A DNA stretch of 64,000 nt from Pomphorhynchus laevis (lineage: Eukaryota > Acanthocephala > Palaeacanthocephala > Echinorhynchida > Pomphorhynchidae), in contig WNNJ02000255.1 of the NCBI GenBank assembly GCA_012934845.2, positions 1 to 64,000 of the forward strand, in the 5' to 3' direction. Within the stretch, counting starts at the first letter, position 1, and every line of letters starts with the position of its first letter. Of this stretch, positions 10,290-43,279 are shown in pieces. Under the pieces are notes generated by a model that was not told where the DNA came from, did no database searches, and saw nothing but the letters and a program-made list of their open reading frames with translations. A program made the translations under genes and the position numbers.

Positions 10290-12115
10290 ATATAACTCAC
10301 ATAATGTTGTGTTATTTGGCCTTATGGAGGATATAAAAATTAATTTGGTTTTAATGTTAATAGCAAATCTATTACATCTTTTCATTTTCTTGCGTTGTAA
10401 TAATTTTTCTAAATATTATTTTTAAATTAAATTTTGGAATTGTGTTTATATTTTATATATATTTTTTTAATTTATTTTAATTTATTTTATAAATTATTGA
10501 ATACGGCATCAAAATATAATTCTGCTTTTGAAAACACTAGGGATGAAACGTCACAGTTTCAACTTATTGAAATAAACTTTGGAAAGGCTGTATTAAAGCA
10601 TCTACCATAAAAATAATATAATTTAATTGCATTAAAATTTAAATCGCCTTTTTTCAATATTGTAAATCATGCAACCGCGAACAAAGGGAGTTTAAAGCAT
10701 TGAACAACGTAAAATAAGGATAAATATGGGATATCGATATTGAATATCGGTAAAAATACAATGTACATAACCTTTATTAAAAATGAAATATTTTACCTGT
10801 TCGCTTTAGAATAACATTTAATATCACTAATGTCATTCTTAATTACATTTAGAATGATACAAATTCTAAATGTAATTGCATTTAGAATGACACTGGTCCA
10901 GAATTTAGCTATAATAATTGTAATAATTGTGTAATAATTTAGTTGGATTTTGTAGAAAAAAGTCTATATTTATATCAAGTTAAAATTTAAAATTGAAATT
11001 TAAAAAGTCAATTTTTATGAATTAACTAATAAATAACATACGATGTATCAAATGTACCAGAATTTAGCAATAATGTATAATAATCTACATTATAGTAGTT
11101 TTACGTTTTTCAGGTAGTTGATATTATAAACTTATAAACTTTAGTTTCAAATTTAATATTAGATATCATCTATTTAAAAAAACTTTATCATATAAAATAG
11201 ATACAGAACCATTGAATATCTGAATATTGTAATTATATCATTTCCCTAATTGATGAAGACATTGAAATTTAAAATTTTATATAAAATATAAAATATAAAA
11301 TTTTATATCAAATAAAATTTTCTTTCTTTGATCCAGTTCTATATTGATCTATACAATCTATATTTATATCAAATTGATGATATCTCCGTATTTAACTCTA
11401 ATACTTTATATCCAATAAGTAAACAAATTTACTTACGTAGTCTTATTACATATTATTCCATAATATGTAATAAATTTTATACAATCGGTATTATTTCAGA
11501 GGAAATACATCATTAGCATGTATTTGACCCCGCTGCTATGTTGGGTAGAGGAGTTAGGGGCCGAAACCTGATAGCATAGCAGTTCCTCCTGATGACCTCT
11601 AATTCTTATTCTGATACAACGTCTGTTATTTATAAGTCAATTCATAAATTTTATATCAAATAAAATTTTCTTTCTTTGATCCAGTTCTATATTGATCTAT
11701 ACAATCTATATTTATATCAAGTTAAAATAAAAAGTTGAAATTTAAAATAAAAGTTATTTTTTATTAATTAAGTAATAAATTACATACGATGTATTCGAAT
11801 AAGGATTAGAGGTCATCAAGAAGAATTGCTATGTTATCAGGTTTCAGTAATTATTCTTCGACCAAATATAGTAGCATTAATAATAATTATTAATATTATT
11901 AATAATATAAGTACAATGCGTTAAATGATGAAATTTTACGAATTGCCATATTATGTAATGATATTGCTTTTCTGCAAAATAATTTGAATAATTTGATTTA
12001 GTTTATATGAATGGACTATAAAGATAAAATTGAACAACTAATTCTATAAATCATTTTATATAAACCATTAATTTATTATTAATTATATTATATATTATAT
12101 TACGAAAAGTTATAC
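10290..12115 (+). repeat. Composite dispersed repeat B+C (copy 1)
   Basis: About 1.8 kb shared in direct orientation with 38756-40560 (starting near CATAATATAACTCA, ending near ATTACGAAAAGTTATACG). It contains a perfect 15-bp hairpin (AATTACATTTAGAAT and its inverse, about 10848-10884; copy near 39326), a half foldback (TTTCTTTGATCCAG) and PLE 3'-UTR sequence on the minus strand at 11720-11870. This copy carries an extra 273-bp PLE piece at 11373-11645 that is absent from the 39-kb copy. Confidence 0.8.
11373..11645 (+). mobile_element. PLE fragment: RT active-site piece joined to 3' UTR
   Basis: It begins with the PLE reverse-transcriptase box around IDDISVFNSN, as in the 60-kb copy (YIDDICVFNSN), and passes after an internal deletion into the 3'-UTR motif shared with 61000-61130. 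The flanks 11298-11372 and 11646-11720 are the same 75-bp sequence, which occurs once in the matching repeat at 40.1 kb. Confidence 0.75.
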
Positions 12116-12650
12116 GTTGTTAATAAAATATAATCACAAAAATAAATATATTTAGAATAGTGAATTTAAATAATATCATTTTTCATTTTTAGTAACTTAA
12201 TTGCCAGTGAATTTGCAAATATTTTTAATTAGTATCAAAGTACGGCATTAAATTACAATTAAAATTTTCGATTTTCAAAAATTTGTCGAATTTTCGAACT
12301 GATGTCAATCATCGATGTCAATACTTATTGGTTAAATTAATTTGTCAAATTATGTAAATTCATATATCAAATGCATCAATTTAAATGCGTACATAAATTA
12401 TAAACATATAGAGTTATACATTGATACTGTATATCAGTATACATTTTATATAGTTTATTTTAAATACTATACACTATTATTATAACATATACGAGATGAT
12501 CTCCCGACGTGTCTCTTATCATGTACCCCTTCACCATGTTGATACATATGTAGTATCGTTAAGGTTCTCCGAATTAAATGAATGATGATGTTAGATAATT
12601 GAATTTATTTATATTATTTCCCAAAAATTTTTAATATAAATAAATCAAAT
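12116..12650. other. AT-rich spacer
   Basis: No gene or clear repeat was recognised; very AT-rich. Confidence 0.4.
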
Positions 12651-12654
12651 GCAA

Positions 12655-12980
12655 ATCTAAATAAATCAAATCAGCTAATTGAGTCTACGTATTTAATATA
12701 ATTATAAAATAAACAAAACATAATAATTCCAAATCAAAATTTAATAATTAAATAATAAAATAAATAATTATAAGATTTTATATAATTAATATCAAGTTAA
12801 AATAAAAAAATTGAAATTTAAAATAAAAGCCAATTTTTATGAATTGACTAATAAATAACAGACGAAGCATAAGAATAAGGATTATAGGTCATCAGGAGGA
12901 ACTGCTATGCTCTCAGGTTTCGGCCCTTAACTCCTTTACCCACATATCAGTTGGGCCAAATACATTGGAATAATATACAA
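12655..12980 (-). mobile_element. Solo PLE 3' end
   Basis: Minus-strand copy of the PLE 3' UTR. Its terminus, CAGCTAATTGAGTCTACGTA on the plus strand at about 12663, corresponds to the end of the 60-kb element. The internal structured motif (GGCCGAAACCTG...CCTCCTGATGACCT on the minus strand) is at 12885-12960. No RT coding remains. Confidence 0.75.
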
Positions 12981-13034
12981 AATAAGCTTTTTTAATCTTT
13001 TGTCTTGCTTTTTTGTCAATGTGAACCAGTTTTA

Positions 13035-13120
13035 TGAGCTTAGGCTCCCCACTGTGGGAGCAGTGTGCACTGCCGTTAAACAACGGCAGTGTGGCACTGC
13101 CGTTGTTTAATTTAGCCTAC
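13035..13120. repeat. Cluster of three GC-rich hairpins
   Basis: GCTCCC-CACTGT-GGGAGC at about 13043-13060 is followed by two overlapping alternatives: CACTGCCGTT-AAAC-AACGGCAGTG (13068-13091) and a perfect 14-bp stem AAACAACGGCAGTG with TGG loop (13078-13108). TAGGCT and AGCCTA bracket the cluster. It lies between two solo PLE 3' ends and its composition is unlike the surrounding AT-rich DNA. Confidence 0.8.
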
Positions 13121-13124
13121 AAAT

Positions 13125-13290
13125 AAATCAGCTAACTGAGTCTACGTATTTAATATAATTATAAAATAAACAAAACATAATAATGCTTAATCAAAATTTT
13201 ATAATTAAATAATAAAATTAATAATTGTTTTTTGATTTTTTATAATCTAAATCAAGTTAAAGATAAAGATATTTTCATTCAATTATATAG
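13125..13290 (-). mobile_element. Truncated solo PLE 3' end
   Basis: The same terminus (CAGCTAACTGAGTCTACGTA) and A/T tract as the copy at 12.66 kb, ending before the structured motif near ATCAAGTTAAAGATAAAG. Confidence 0.7.
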
Positions 13291-13850
13291 TTTTAATTAA
13301 TTAATTAATAACTGATGATAAAAAATATAAATATTTATAGCCTAGCAATGATTTGATACTTTATCTTTACGAAATTTATTTTGAGTGGCAAAATGCGATT
13401 GATTTTCATCAATCGGCATGTTCATAAGCATTATTTTGAAAGGTTATTTTGCAAACTTGTCGACAATTTTGCAAGGTAAAATGTTATCAATTATAAGCTA
13501 CATATAGACACCTTTGTATTTTTTTCATATGATAGGACTCTTGACTCTTGTATATTTTTGAATATATTTCATGTGTAAATAGTCATTTACAAACGAATAT
13601 TCTCAGTGTTACTGTAACCGTCCAAAAGTCATTTTTGTCATAAACGCTTATCTCTGTGTGGCAACACTCATCTGTTGAGAATAACATTTATTTTAATTTG
13701 ATATTGAAATAATTTTATAGTTTATTCAAACAAAATTAATAATAATTGATAAATTACTCTTTATAACGTGTAAACACAAAATAAAATATATTCTTTCAGA
13801 ATAAATATAATAGCATTATGTTAATAAATAACACTAATTAAATTGTATTA
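13291..13850. other. AT-rich spacer
   Basis: No gene or known element was recognised. Confidence 0.35.
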
Positions 13851-13851
13851 A

Positions 13852-14155
13852 TCAAATCAGCTAACTGAGTCTACGTATTTAATATAATTATAAAATAAAC
13901 AAAACATAATAATGCTAAATCAAAATTTAATAATTAAATAATAAAATTAATAATTGTTTTTAGATTTTCTATAATTTAAATCAAGTTAAAATAAAAAAAG
14001 AAATTTAAAATAAATGTCATTTTTATGAATTAACTAATAAATAAAGGACGTTGTATCATAATTAGGATTAGATGTCATCAAGAGGAACTGCTATGTAATC
14101 AGGTTTTAAAACATTTCTCGACCCAACATACAGCAAAGCGGTAACATCTGATAAA
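13852..14155 (-). mobile_element. Solo PLE 3' end
   Basis: Third copy in this cluster and in the same orientation: the terminus at about 13857 runs through the A/T tract to the GATTAGATGTCATCAAGAGG motif at about 14070. Confidence 0.75.
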
Positions 14156-14960
14156 AACTAAATTATTGATCAATTTTTACCACAAATTTTATATATAAAC
14201 GTTTTCATATAATCATAAATATTGTATAGACAATTTTAATCCTAAAAATAATAAAATTTAGTTCCTTTTGGTATTACTGAATATTGATAGGCTCAATATT
14301 TCGGATTAATAAATTTTAATCGTAAAATCCTTCAAGCCTCTTTATCTTGTTGTTCCAAAGTTAATTATACTAAACATGGTGGTTCCATCATGTTAAACAA
14401 TCGATAATGCAGATGGAGTAAAATAGAAATTACATGTTTAATAGATAAAACCTTTAATTTTATACATAAATCTAAAAAATTTCTAAAAAAAATAAAAAAA
14501 CGAATATTTTTAAATATAATTAAACGATTAATTCTAAACCGCATATAAGCAAAAACATTTTAAAAATCAACAAATTTAAAAAATAAATAAATTAAAAAAT
14601 CAAAAATTTAAAAAAAGTGTCTACAGCATGCTTCCATTAAAACTTGCCGTTTGTGTTGTGATAAACTTATGATCTGAAAGATCTAGATGCTGAAATTAAC
14701 TTTGGAAATGTGTTTTTGGACACCTCTAGATAGCAAAACATAAACTATTAAACTAAATTAATAGAGCATTATTTGCGTTCAATGCTTAAACATGTTATGC
14801 TGTTGGTTCACCAAACCATTTCTTAGTTTACGACATAATAAATTAGATCACTTGTACACACACCAAAACTAGTTTTCCTCACATAATATAGTGGAAAGTA
14901 TTTAACGTTTTGTTATCGGTGATGGGCTCGAAACACATCCTTGCATTTAAAATTGACAAT
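14156..14960. other. AT-rich spacer
   Basis: No gene recognised. Scattered A-runs; nothing with a domain signature. Confidence 0.35.
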
Positions 14961-14963
14961 TCA

Positions 14964-15300
14964 TCAGATATGAACTAATGATATCAAAGGAAGCATAGAT
15001 GATGTCATCGACGTATTGCATGATGTTAAAGAGTAAGGTTTGATAAACGGAGAGATATCGCCAAGTAGAAGAAAGAAAAGTAGGGGCCCTAAGACTGAAC
15101 CTTGTGGGACCTCGCAAAAAATAGGGATGGGAGAGAAGGATGATGAATTAGAACAGAAGCAAAAGCCGTAATCATAATGAAGTTGAGAAAAGAGGATGGA
15201 GTGGTCGACGATGTAGGAGGAGATGAGGTCGAGGGAGATGATAACACTATATAAAGCCTTGTCACGAGAAATGAGTAGATCGTTGTAAACTTCCATGCCG
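14964..15300 (-). mobile_element. CR1/L2-type LINE reverse-transcriptase fragment
   Basis: The minus-strand frame contains SLDLISSYIVDHSIL, matching the CR1/L2 box around DLSAAFDTVDHSIL with the catalytic region changed, then VPQGSVLGPLLF and a GDI segment typical of this clade. It stops before the YADD box. It is 5'- and 3'-truncated and inactive. G+C is higher than in the flanks. Confidence 0.8.
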
Positions 15301-15955
15301 GCGATTTCAGTGGAGTGATTAGAGCGGAAAGCGAATTGTCAGAGATATGTACTAATGATGTCAGAGAAAGTTATTCTCGTGAAATGATTTAGACACATAC
15401 CACTGAAAATCGCTCCAAACAACTCCCCATTACATTTTTGACCTTGATAACTTGTGAGTGTACAAGATGATACCTCATATGCCTCATATGAATGCCTCAT
15501 ATGTGATACAAATATTGAATGTCTCAATGCCTCATATGGGAAAAAATAGTGGCATGTGATCAATAAATCCAATTTACTCAAAAATGTTATTGGATAGTAG
15601 CATCTGTGCATCTAAAATTTTTGGCAAAATCGAGCAGCAATTGGAAATCAATAAGTTACCTGTTCATATAACAAAAAGAATAGTACTGATTCAACAGATG
15701 GATTTATCAGCAAGAGCGGAGTGAGCAACATCGGAGTTTCAAAGGCTTTGATTAACAGCAATAGTACAAATTTGAATTTATTTTGCTAAAAATAAAATTT
15801 TTATTATCCAGCTGTTTGTCATACAATTTTTGGGATAATATGCATCTTCGAAACTATAATATAATTGGAAATACAATTGTTAATTCGAAATCTTCCAATG
15901 TTTTCTCGACGAAAGGTTTATGTAAATCTGATAACTACGACATCTCCATTTTGTG
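15301..15955. other. Spacer with short ATGCCTCATATG repeats
   Basis: At 15475-15540 the palindromic word ATGCCTCATATG recurs three times. The 90-residue minus frame at 15339-15611 spans these repeats and shows no domain. Confidence 0.4.
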
Positions 15956-15956
15956 A

Positions 15957-16210
15957 AATTTAAAATTTAAAATTGACTTTTATTTTAAATTTCAATTTTA
16001 AATTTTATTTTGATTTAATGAAAAATTCTTTAAAATTTTATATAATTATTATTTAACTTGATATAAGTTATATAAAATCTCATAACAATTGTTTATAATT
16101 ATTTATTATCTAATTAAATTATGATCTATTGATTCAGTATTATTATTTTTATTTATTTCTTTATTTCATAATTATATTAAATACGTAGACTCAGTTAGCT
16201 GAATTGATTT
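15957..16210 (+). mobile_element. Solo PLE 3' end (5'-truncated)
   Basis: Plus-strand copy of the A/T tract and terminus (ACGTAGACTCAGTTAGCTGA at about 16180-16205) shared with the 60-kb PLE. The structured motif is missing. Confidence 0.75.
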
Positions 16211-16699
16211 GCTTTGGTGCTACACCTAATTGAAAACATATTCAGTTGTTAAAATATGCATTGTGTTAGTATTGTTAAAATATACATTCTGTATAACGCA
16301 ATTTGTAACATAATTATGAAAAACAATCACTACATTACATTTTGTATATTATTATATAGAATTTGAAACAATTTATTAAATTGTAAAAATAGCAATTTAC
16401 TTATATTCAAGAATAATTATTAAATTAATTTAATATCAAATTAAAATAATTGTATTTTGAATTATAATTTTTGAATTGTAATTTATTTGTTATATTTATA
16501 TGAAATATATTTTATAATAAATAAATTTTATAATAAATAAATTTTATAAATAAATAAATTTTATAATAAAAATATTTGTTATTTAAAAAAATTATAAATC
16601 AAGAAATTAATGTTTTTGATATACAAATGAACTTTAAAAGCTAAGGGTTTTCGCAGTATTGTCTAATATTATTGATAATATGCTGATCTAGATAATTCT
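16211..16699. other. 3' flank of the cathepsin gene with a short AT tandem repeat
   Basis: Contains a tandem run of ATAAATTTTATAATAA units at about 16505-16575. This is the immediate downstream region of the cathepsin L-like gene on the minus strand. Confidence 0.5.
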
Positions 16700-38327
<21,628 letters not shown>

Positions 38328-38755
38328 TTCTAAACGTATTAATGATTAGCAATTTAATTGTAAACAGAAACGCAAGCGATACATTTTTCGATTTCGATTA
38401 TATTATCGCAAAATTTGTAGAATAAAAAAATATTTTTTTCTTCTTCAAAATCAACAATTTATTTTAAAAGACACTTTTATAACAGTGAGAATTTGTATGT
38501 CCTATTCGTCAGTATTATGTCAAAACTTTTATGAACGATAAACATGGTATCTTTAAAGCAAAGTCTGTCATAAGATACAATTTAAATTGAAATGCACCTG
38601 AGGACAACAAAATTTACATTTTTATATCATGACATTATATTTATCAAACAATGATGTAGCCGTGTCTTTGAATAAACGCCATGTTAAAGGCGATTGGTAT
38701 ACGTAAAATTGAACTTTACATTCTGTTTTTCAAGTTTTCGTGGACTTGCAACGGA
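38328..38755 (-). promoter_or_regulatory. Presumed promoter region of the cathepsin gene
   Basis: The 430 bp upstream of the start codon on the minus strand lie inside the duplicated arm. No clear TATA/initiator pair could be singled out in the AT-rich background, so the assignment is by position only. Confidence 0.3.
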
Positions 38756-40560
38756 ATAATATAACTCATATAATGTTGTGTCATTTGGCCTTATGGAGGA
38801 TATATAAAAATTAATTTGGTTTTTATGTTAATAGCACATCTAGTACATCTTTTCACTTTCTTGCATTGTAATAATTTTTCTAAATATTATTTATAAATTA
38901 AATTTTGAATTGTGTTTATATGTTATATATTTTTTCAATTCATTTTAATTTATTTTATAAATTATTGAATACGGCATCAAAATATAATTCTGCTTTTGAA
39001 AACACTAGGGATGAAACGTCACAATTTCAACTTATTAAAATGAACTTTGGAAAGGCTGTATTAAAGCATCTACCATAAAAATAATATAATTTAATTGCAT
39101 TAAAATTTAAATCGCTTATTTTCAATATTGTAAATCATGCAACTGCGAACAAAGGGAGTTTAAAGCATTGAACAACGTAAAATAAGGATAAATATGGGAT
39201 ATCGATATTGAATATCGGTAAAAATACAATGTACATAACCTTTATTAAAAATGAAATATTTCAAAATAATGCAAAGTAGTTACCTGTTTGCATTAGAATA
39301 ACATTTAATATCACTAATGTCATTCTTAATTACATTTAGAATGACACAAATTCTAAATGTAATTGCATTTAGAATGACACTGGTCCAGAATTTAGCTATA
39401 ATAATTGTAATAATTGTGTAATAATTTAGTTGGATTTTGTAGAAAAAAGTCTATATTTATATTGAATTAAAAAATTTAGTTTGAATTTCTGAAGTTGATT
39501 GAAAAAATTGGTAGTTGATTTTAGATAATATAAATATAATAAATTTTGGAAGTACAATACTATAAATAAGTGGTTTTGCAACCAAATATTTGAATATTTA
39601 AATTTAATATTTAACTTAAATATTTGAATACATGTTTATTATATTATTTATGTATTATTAGTATTTTTAATAAATAATGATCGCGTAAGAATTTTTTTTC
39701 CACGTTTGTCACGAAATAAAATTTCTATACAAAACTTTTTATATAGAAAAAAATCTATATTTATATTGAATTAAAAATTTAAAATTGAAATTTAAAAAGT
39801 CAATTTTTATGAATTAACTAATAAATAACATACGATGTATCAAATGTACCAGAATTTAGCAATAATGTATAATAATCTACATTATAGTAGTTTTACGTTT
39901 TTCAGGTAGTTGATATTATAAACTTATAAACTTTAGTTTCAAATTTAATATTAGATATCATCTATTTAAAAAACTTTATCATATAAAATAGATACAGAAC
40001 CATTGAATATCTGAATATTGTAATTATATCATTTCCCTAATTGATGAAGACATTGAAATTTAAAATTTTATATAAAATATAAAATATAAAATTTTATATC
40101 AAATAAAATTTTCTTTCTTTGATCCAGTTCTATATTGATCTATACAATCTATATTTATATCAAGTTAAAATAAAAAGTTGAAATTTAAAATAAAAGTTAT
40201 TTTTTATTAATTAAGTAATAAATTACATATGATGTATTCGAATAAGGATTAGAGGTCATCAAGAAGAATTGCTATGTTATCAGGTTTCAGTAATTATTCT
40301 TCGACCAAATATAGTAGCATTAATAATAATTATTAATATTATTAATAATATAAGTACAATGCGTTAAATGATAAAATTTTACGAATTGCCATATTATGTA
40401 ATGATATTGCTTTTCTGCAAAATAATTTGAATAATTTGATTTAGTTTATATGAATGGACTATAAAGATAAAATTGAACAACTAATTCTATAAATCATTTT
40501 ATATAAACCATTAATTTATTATTAATTATATTATATATTATATTACGAAAAGTTATACGG
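38756..40560 (+). repeat. Composite dispersed repeat B-A-C (copy 2)
   Basis: Shares block B (38756-39470) and block C (about 39755-40560) with 10290-12115. Block A (39478-39713) is inserted between them, flanked by near-identical 38-bp sequences (AGTCTATATTTATATTGAAT core at about 39442-39478 and 39745-39780). It lacks the PLE piece of the 10-kb copy. Confidence 0.82.
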
Positions 40561-40565
40561 TGTTA

Positions 40566-40790
40566 ATAATTTAGCTATAATAATTGTAATAATTGTGTAA
40601 TAATTTAGTTGGATTTTGTTAAAAAAAGTCTATATTTATATTGAATTAAAAATTTAAAATTGAAATTTAAAAAGTCAATTTTTATGAATTAACTAATAAA
40701 TAACATACGATGTATCAAATGTACCAGAATTTAGCAATAATGTATAATAATCTACATTATAGCATTTTTACGTTTTTCAGGTAAATATCT
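40566..40790 (+). repeat. Partial third copy of the B/C junction
   Basis: Repeats the end of B running directly into C (TTTAGCTATAATAATTGTAA ... TAGCATTTTTACG) without block A, so it represents the uninterrupted form. Confidence 0.75.
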
Positions 40791-40799
40791 TTTTTTAGT

Positions 40800-40945
40800 A
40801 ATCATATAAGCCCGACGCGAAAGAATGACGAATGACGTTCTTTCGCGTCGGGCTTATATTCGTCATTCTTATATTCGTCATTCTATATTCGTCGGGCTCA
40901 TAATTCGTCATTATTTCGCGTTGGGCTTATATGATATATAAGCCC
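40800..40945. repeat. GC-rich long perfect hairpin and flanking repeats
   Basis: A perfect 22-bp stem (ATATAAGCCCGACGCGAAAG plus two bases and its inverse) encloses a 12-nt loop TGACGAATGACG at about 40805-40860. It is followed by three further copies of ATTCGTCATTC-like words and another GGGCTTATAT / ATATAAGCCC pair. The stem is markedly GC-rich for this region. Confidence 0.85.
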
Positions 40946-41530
40946 TTGTATATTGTAATTATATCATTTCCCTAAATGTGATATTTTAATAAAAAATGAA
41001 AATATCTTTGTAAAATATAAATATTTTTATAAAACAAATATTTTTTAATAGTTGATAATGATTTTATAAAATTTTATATCAAATAAAATTTTCTTTCTTT
41101 GATCCAGCTCCAATAACAAATATTTTTGTTTGATATGGGCCATTTAATATCACTTTATTCATTTTTGTGGAGGATTAATAAGATTTATCTCATCACTATT
41201 CAAGATCACTGGATATGCTCGGCAATTTCGTTGACATTTTTAAAATGCAATTTTATATCGGAAACCCTATCAGTTTTTGCGAACACTCAGATTTACAATA
41301 GGCATCCTAGAGATTTAGCGTAAACTCGGTGTATGGTGTCTATCAAAATACAAATATTTTGTATTTTACTTAATTTAAAAATACTAGGATGAAAATGGAA
41401 AAATTCTTTTTATTCATATATTCTTTTGCATTTGAATATAAAATGTAAATATCTTTGTAATATCCTTATATTTTTTCAATTCATTTTTATTTATTTTATT
41501 CGACATCAAATTATAATTTTGACATTTTGA
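40946..41530. other. Spacer with half-foldback
   Basis: Contains TTTCTTTGATCCAGCTCCAA (about 41092-41112), one arm of the foldback family. No gene. The frame 41126-41323 is not recognised. Confidence 0.4.
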
Positions 41531-41735
41531 AACACTAGCGGGTGTAACCGGCAACACTTATCATTAGAATTAAGTACCGCTGAACCTTTTTTATTCAGTA
41601 CATCCGTGAACCACTATTATACATGATGTATCTATTAAAATCCAACGAGTGTAGCGATAATTCAGCAACAACCTCTACACAAGCTGACCAGCTACAGAAA
41701 GATTCTGTTGCTGGTTTTAAATGCGAAACTTACCT
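41530..41735 (+). repeat. Fragments of the roughly 360-bp unit next to an RTE LINE
   Basis: GCAACACTTATCATTAGAAT, GAGTGTAGCGATAATTCAGC and TTGTGTGACCTAGCAAC match words of the 43-kb array and its flanks in order, but diverged. Confidence 0.6.
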
Positions 41736-42875
41736 TGTGTGACCTAGCAACTTCTTATTCTTTGCCTTTTCCCGGCAGGCCGGAGTCGGCGGCTTTGATA
41801 TGTATTCTCCATACCTCTCGGTTGTGTGCTAGAGCTGGCGCCAGGTTACATGTTGTCAAATCCTCATCGATAATATCCATCAATATTTTTTATGACCGCA
41901 ACGAAGGCGTACGCCTTGAACTATTATCTCGGTTCGGCGTAGTGCTGTTTTGTCAGCCCTGTGAATGTGTGCGAACCATCGTAGTCAATGTTCCCTCGAC
42001 TTGAGGTTTATTTGCGTGACACCGAAAAGTTGGCGGATGTTGGTATTCGGAATCCTATCTAAGAGTATTACACCATAAGACCAGCGCAGCATATTCATTT
42101 CTATGGCGTGTAATTTTCTTTTTGCGTCTGAATTTGATAGCCAGCATTCTGTGGCATATAATGCAACCGGCCTCATAACTGTTGCTTTAAGCTTTAGTGG
42201 CATTCGTCGGTCACATAATATTCCTGAAAGTTCTCGCAATTTTAACCAATCTGCATTAAGGCGCCTCTTTACATCCTTATTTATTGTACAATTCGATGAG
42301 AGGTGGAACCCCAGGTATTTGAAGGTAGTGCACTTGAGTGACTGCCAGTTGATCTCGATGGAGCCAGGTGTTTGATATCCAAGCTCAAGATACGCAGTTT
42401 TACCAATGTTTAGCTGCAGTTCGTATTTTGATAGGCGATTGGACCAGTTTTGGACTTGCTGTTTGAGGTGTTCACGTGTTTGTGTAGCAAGCATAACATC
42501 GTTTGCATATAAGAGAGTCCGTGGGACATCGTTGTTCAGTTTAAAAGTAATTGTATCCATACATAAGATGAATAGCAGGGGTGACATGGTACTGCCCTGA
42601 TGTACGCCAACCGTGATCGAATATGGTTTGGAATCACCGGTAGCACAGCGTACTATGCTGGTCGTGTCCGAGTACATGAGTTTAATCCAGGCAACGTAAT
42701 CCTCTAGGACACCGTATTGTCGCAGGGAGTACCAGATAAGAGAATGTGGCACCCGATCAAAAGCCTTCTCCAAATCAAGGAAGGCCATATGTAAACTCTG
42801 CTGCTTTTCTAGGTGTTTTTTCATCAATATCCTTGTTGCTTGTATGATATCTGTGGTTGATACATTTTAGGTTGA
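41735..42875 (-). mobile_element. RTE-like LINE, 5'-truncated
   Basis: A 280-residue minus frame (41985-42827) contains AFLDLEKAFDRVPHS, HQGSTMSPLLFILCMD, YANDVMLA and the long RTE-type tail (FKYLGFHLSSN, YATECWLS, MNMLRWSYG). The tail continues toward 41740 after a stop (WFAHIHRADKT, then a GRP-like region). The catalytic YADD has become YAND, so the RT is inactive even where the frame is open. N-terminal endonuclease missing. Ordinary LINE decay. Confidence 0.88.
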
Positions 42876-43085
42876 TAAACCTAAAACCTTTAAAACCTAA
42901 AACATTTTCCAACCTAAAACCATTTTACAACCTAAAATCTTTTTTCGGTTATTTTCCATCAATATCCTTCCTGCTTGTATGGCATCCGCGGTTGATACAT
43001 TTTAGGTTGATAAACTACAGATGAACCATTTTAGGTTCATATGTGGTTGATACATTTTGTGGTTGATATATTTTAGGATCATAGG
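42840..43085. repeat. Tandem duplication with TTTTAGGTTG repeats
   Basis: The LINE segment CATCAATATCCTTGTTGCTTG...GTGGTTGATACATTTTAGG at about 42823-42880 is repeated at about 42947-43005, with many direct and inverted copies of AACCTAAAA/TTTTAGGTT between and after them. Confidence 0.75.
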
Positions 43086-43279
43086 TTGTGTGACCTAGCA
43101 ACTATTCAATAGATATATTAGCATCCATCACAGGATCACCAGTCCCGATTTCAATCGATCTTCATTATATCATAATAAATAATCTATGATAAGCATGCCA
43201 GACAATGCATCTTCTAAACGGCTGTGGTAATGGTGCCGTTAGTAGTCAGGGTAAATGTAATTGGAAGTCATAAGGGAAT

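Noticed and set aside
41708-42600. Plus-strand frames (98, 90 and 64 residues)
   Set aside because: Antisense shadows of the RTE-like LINE frame on the minus strand.
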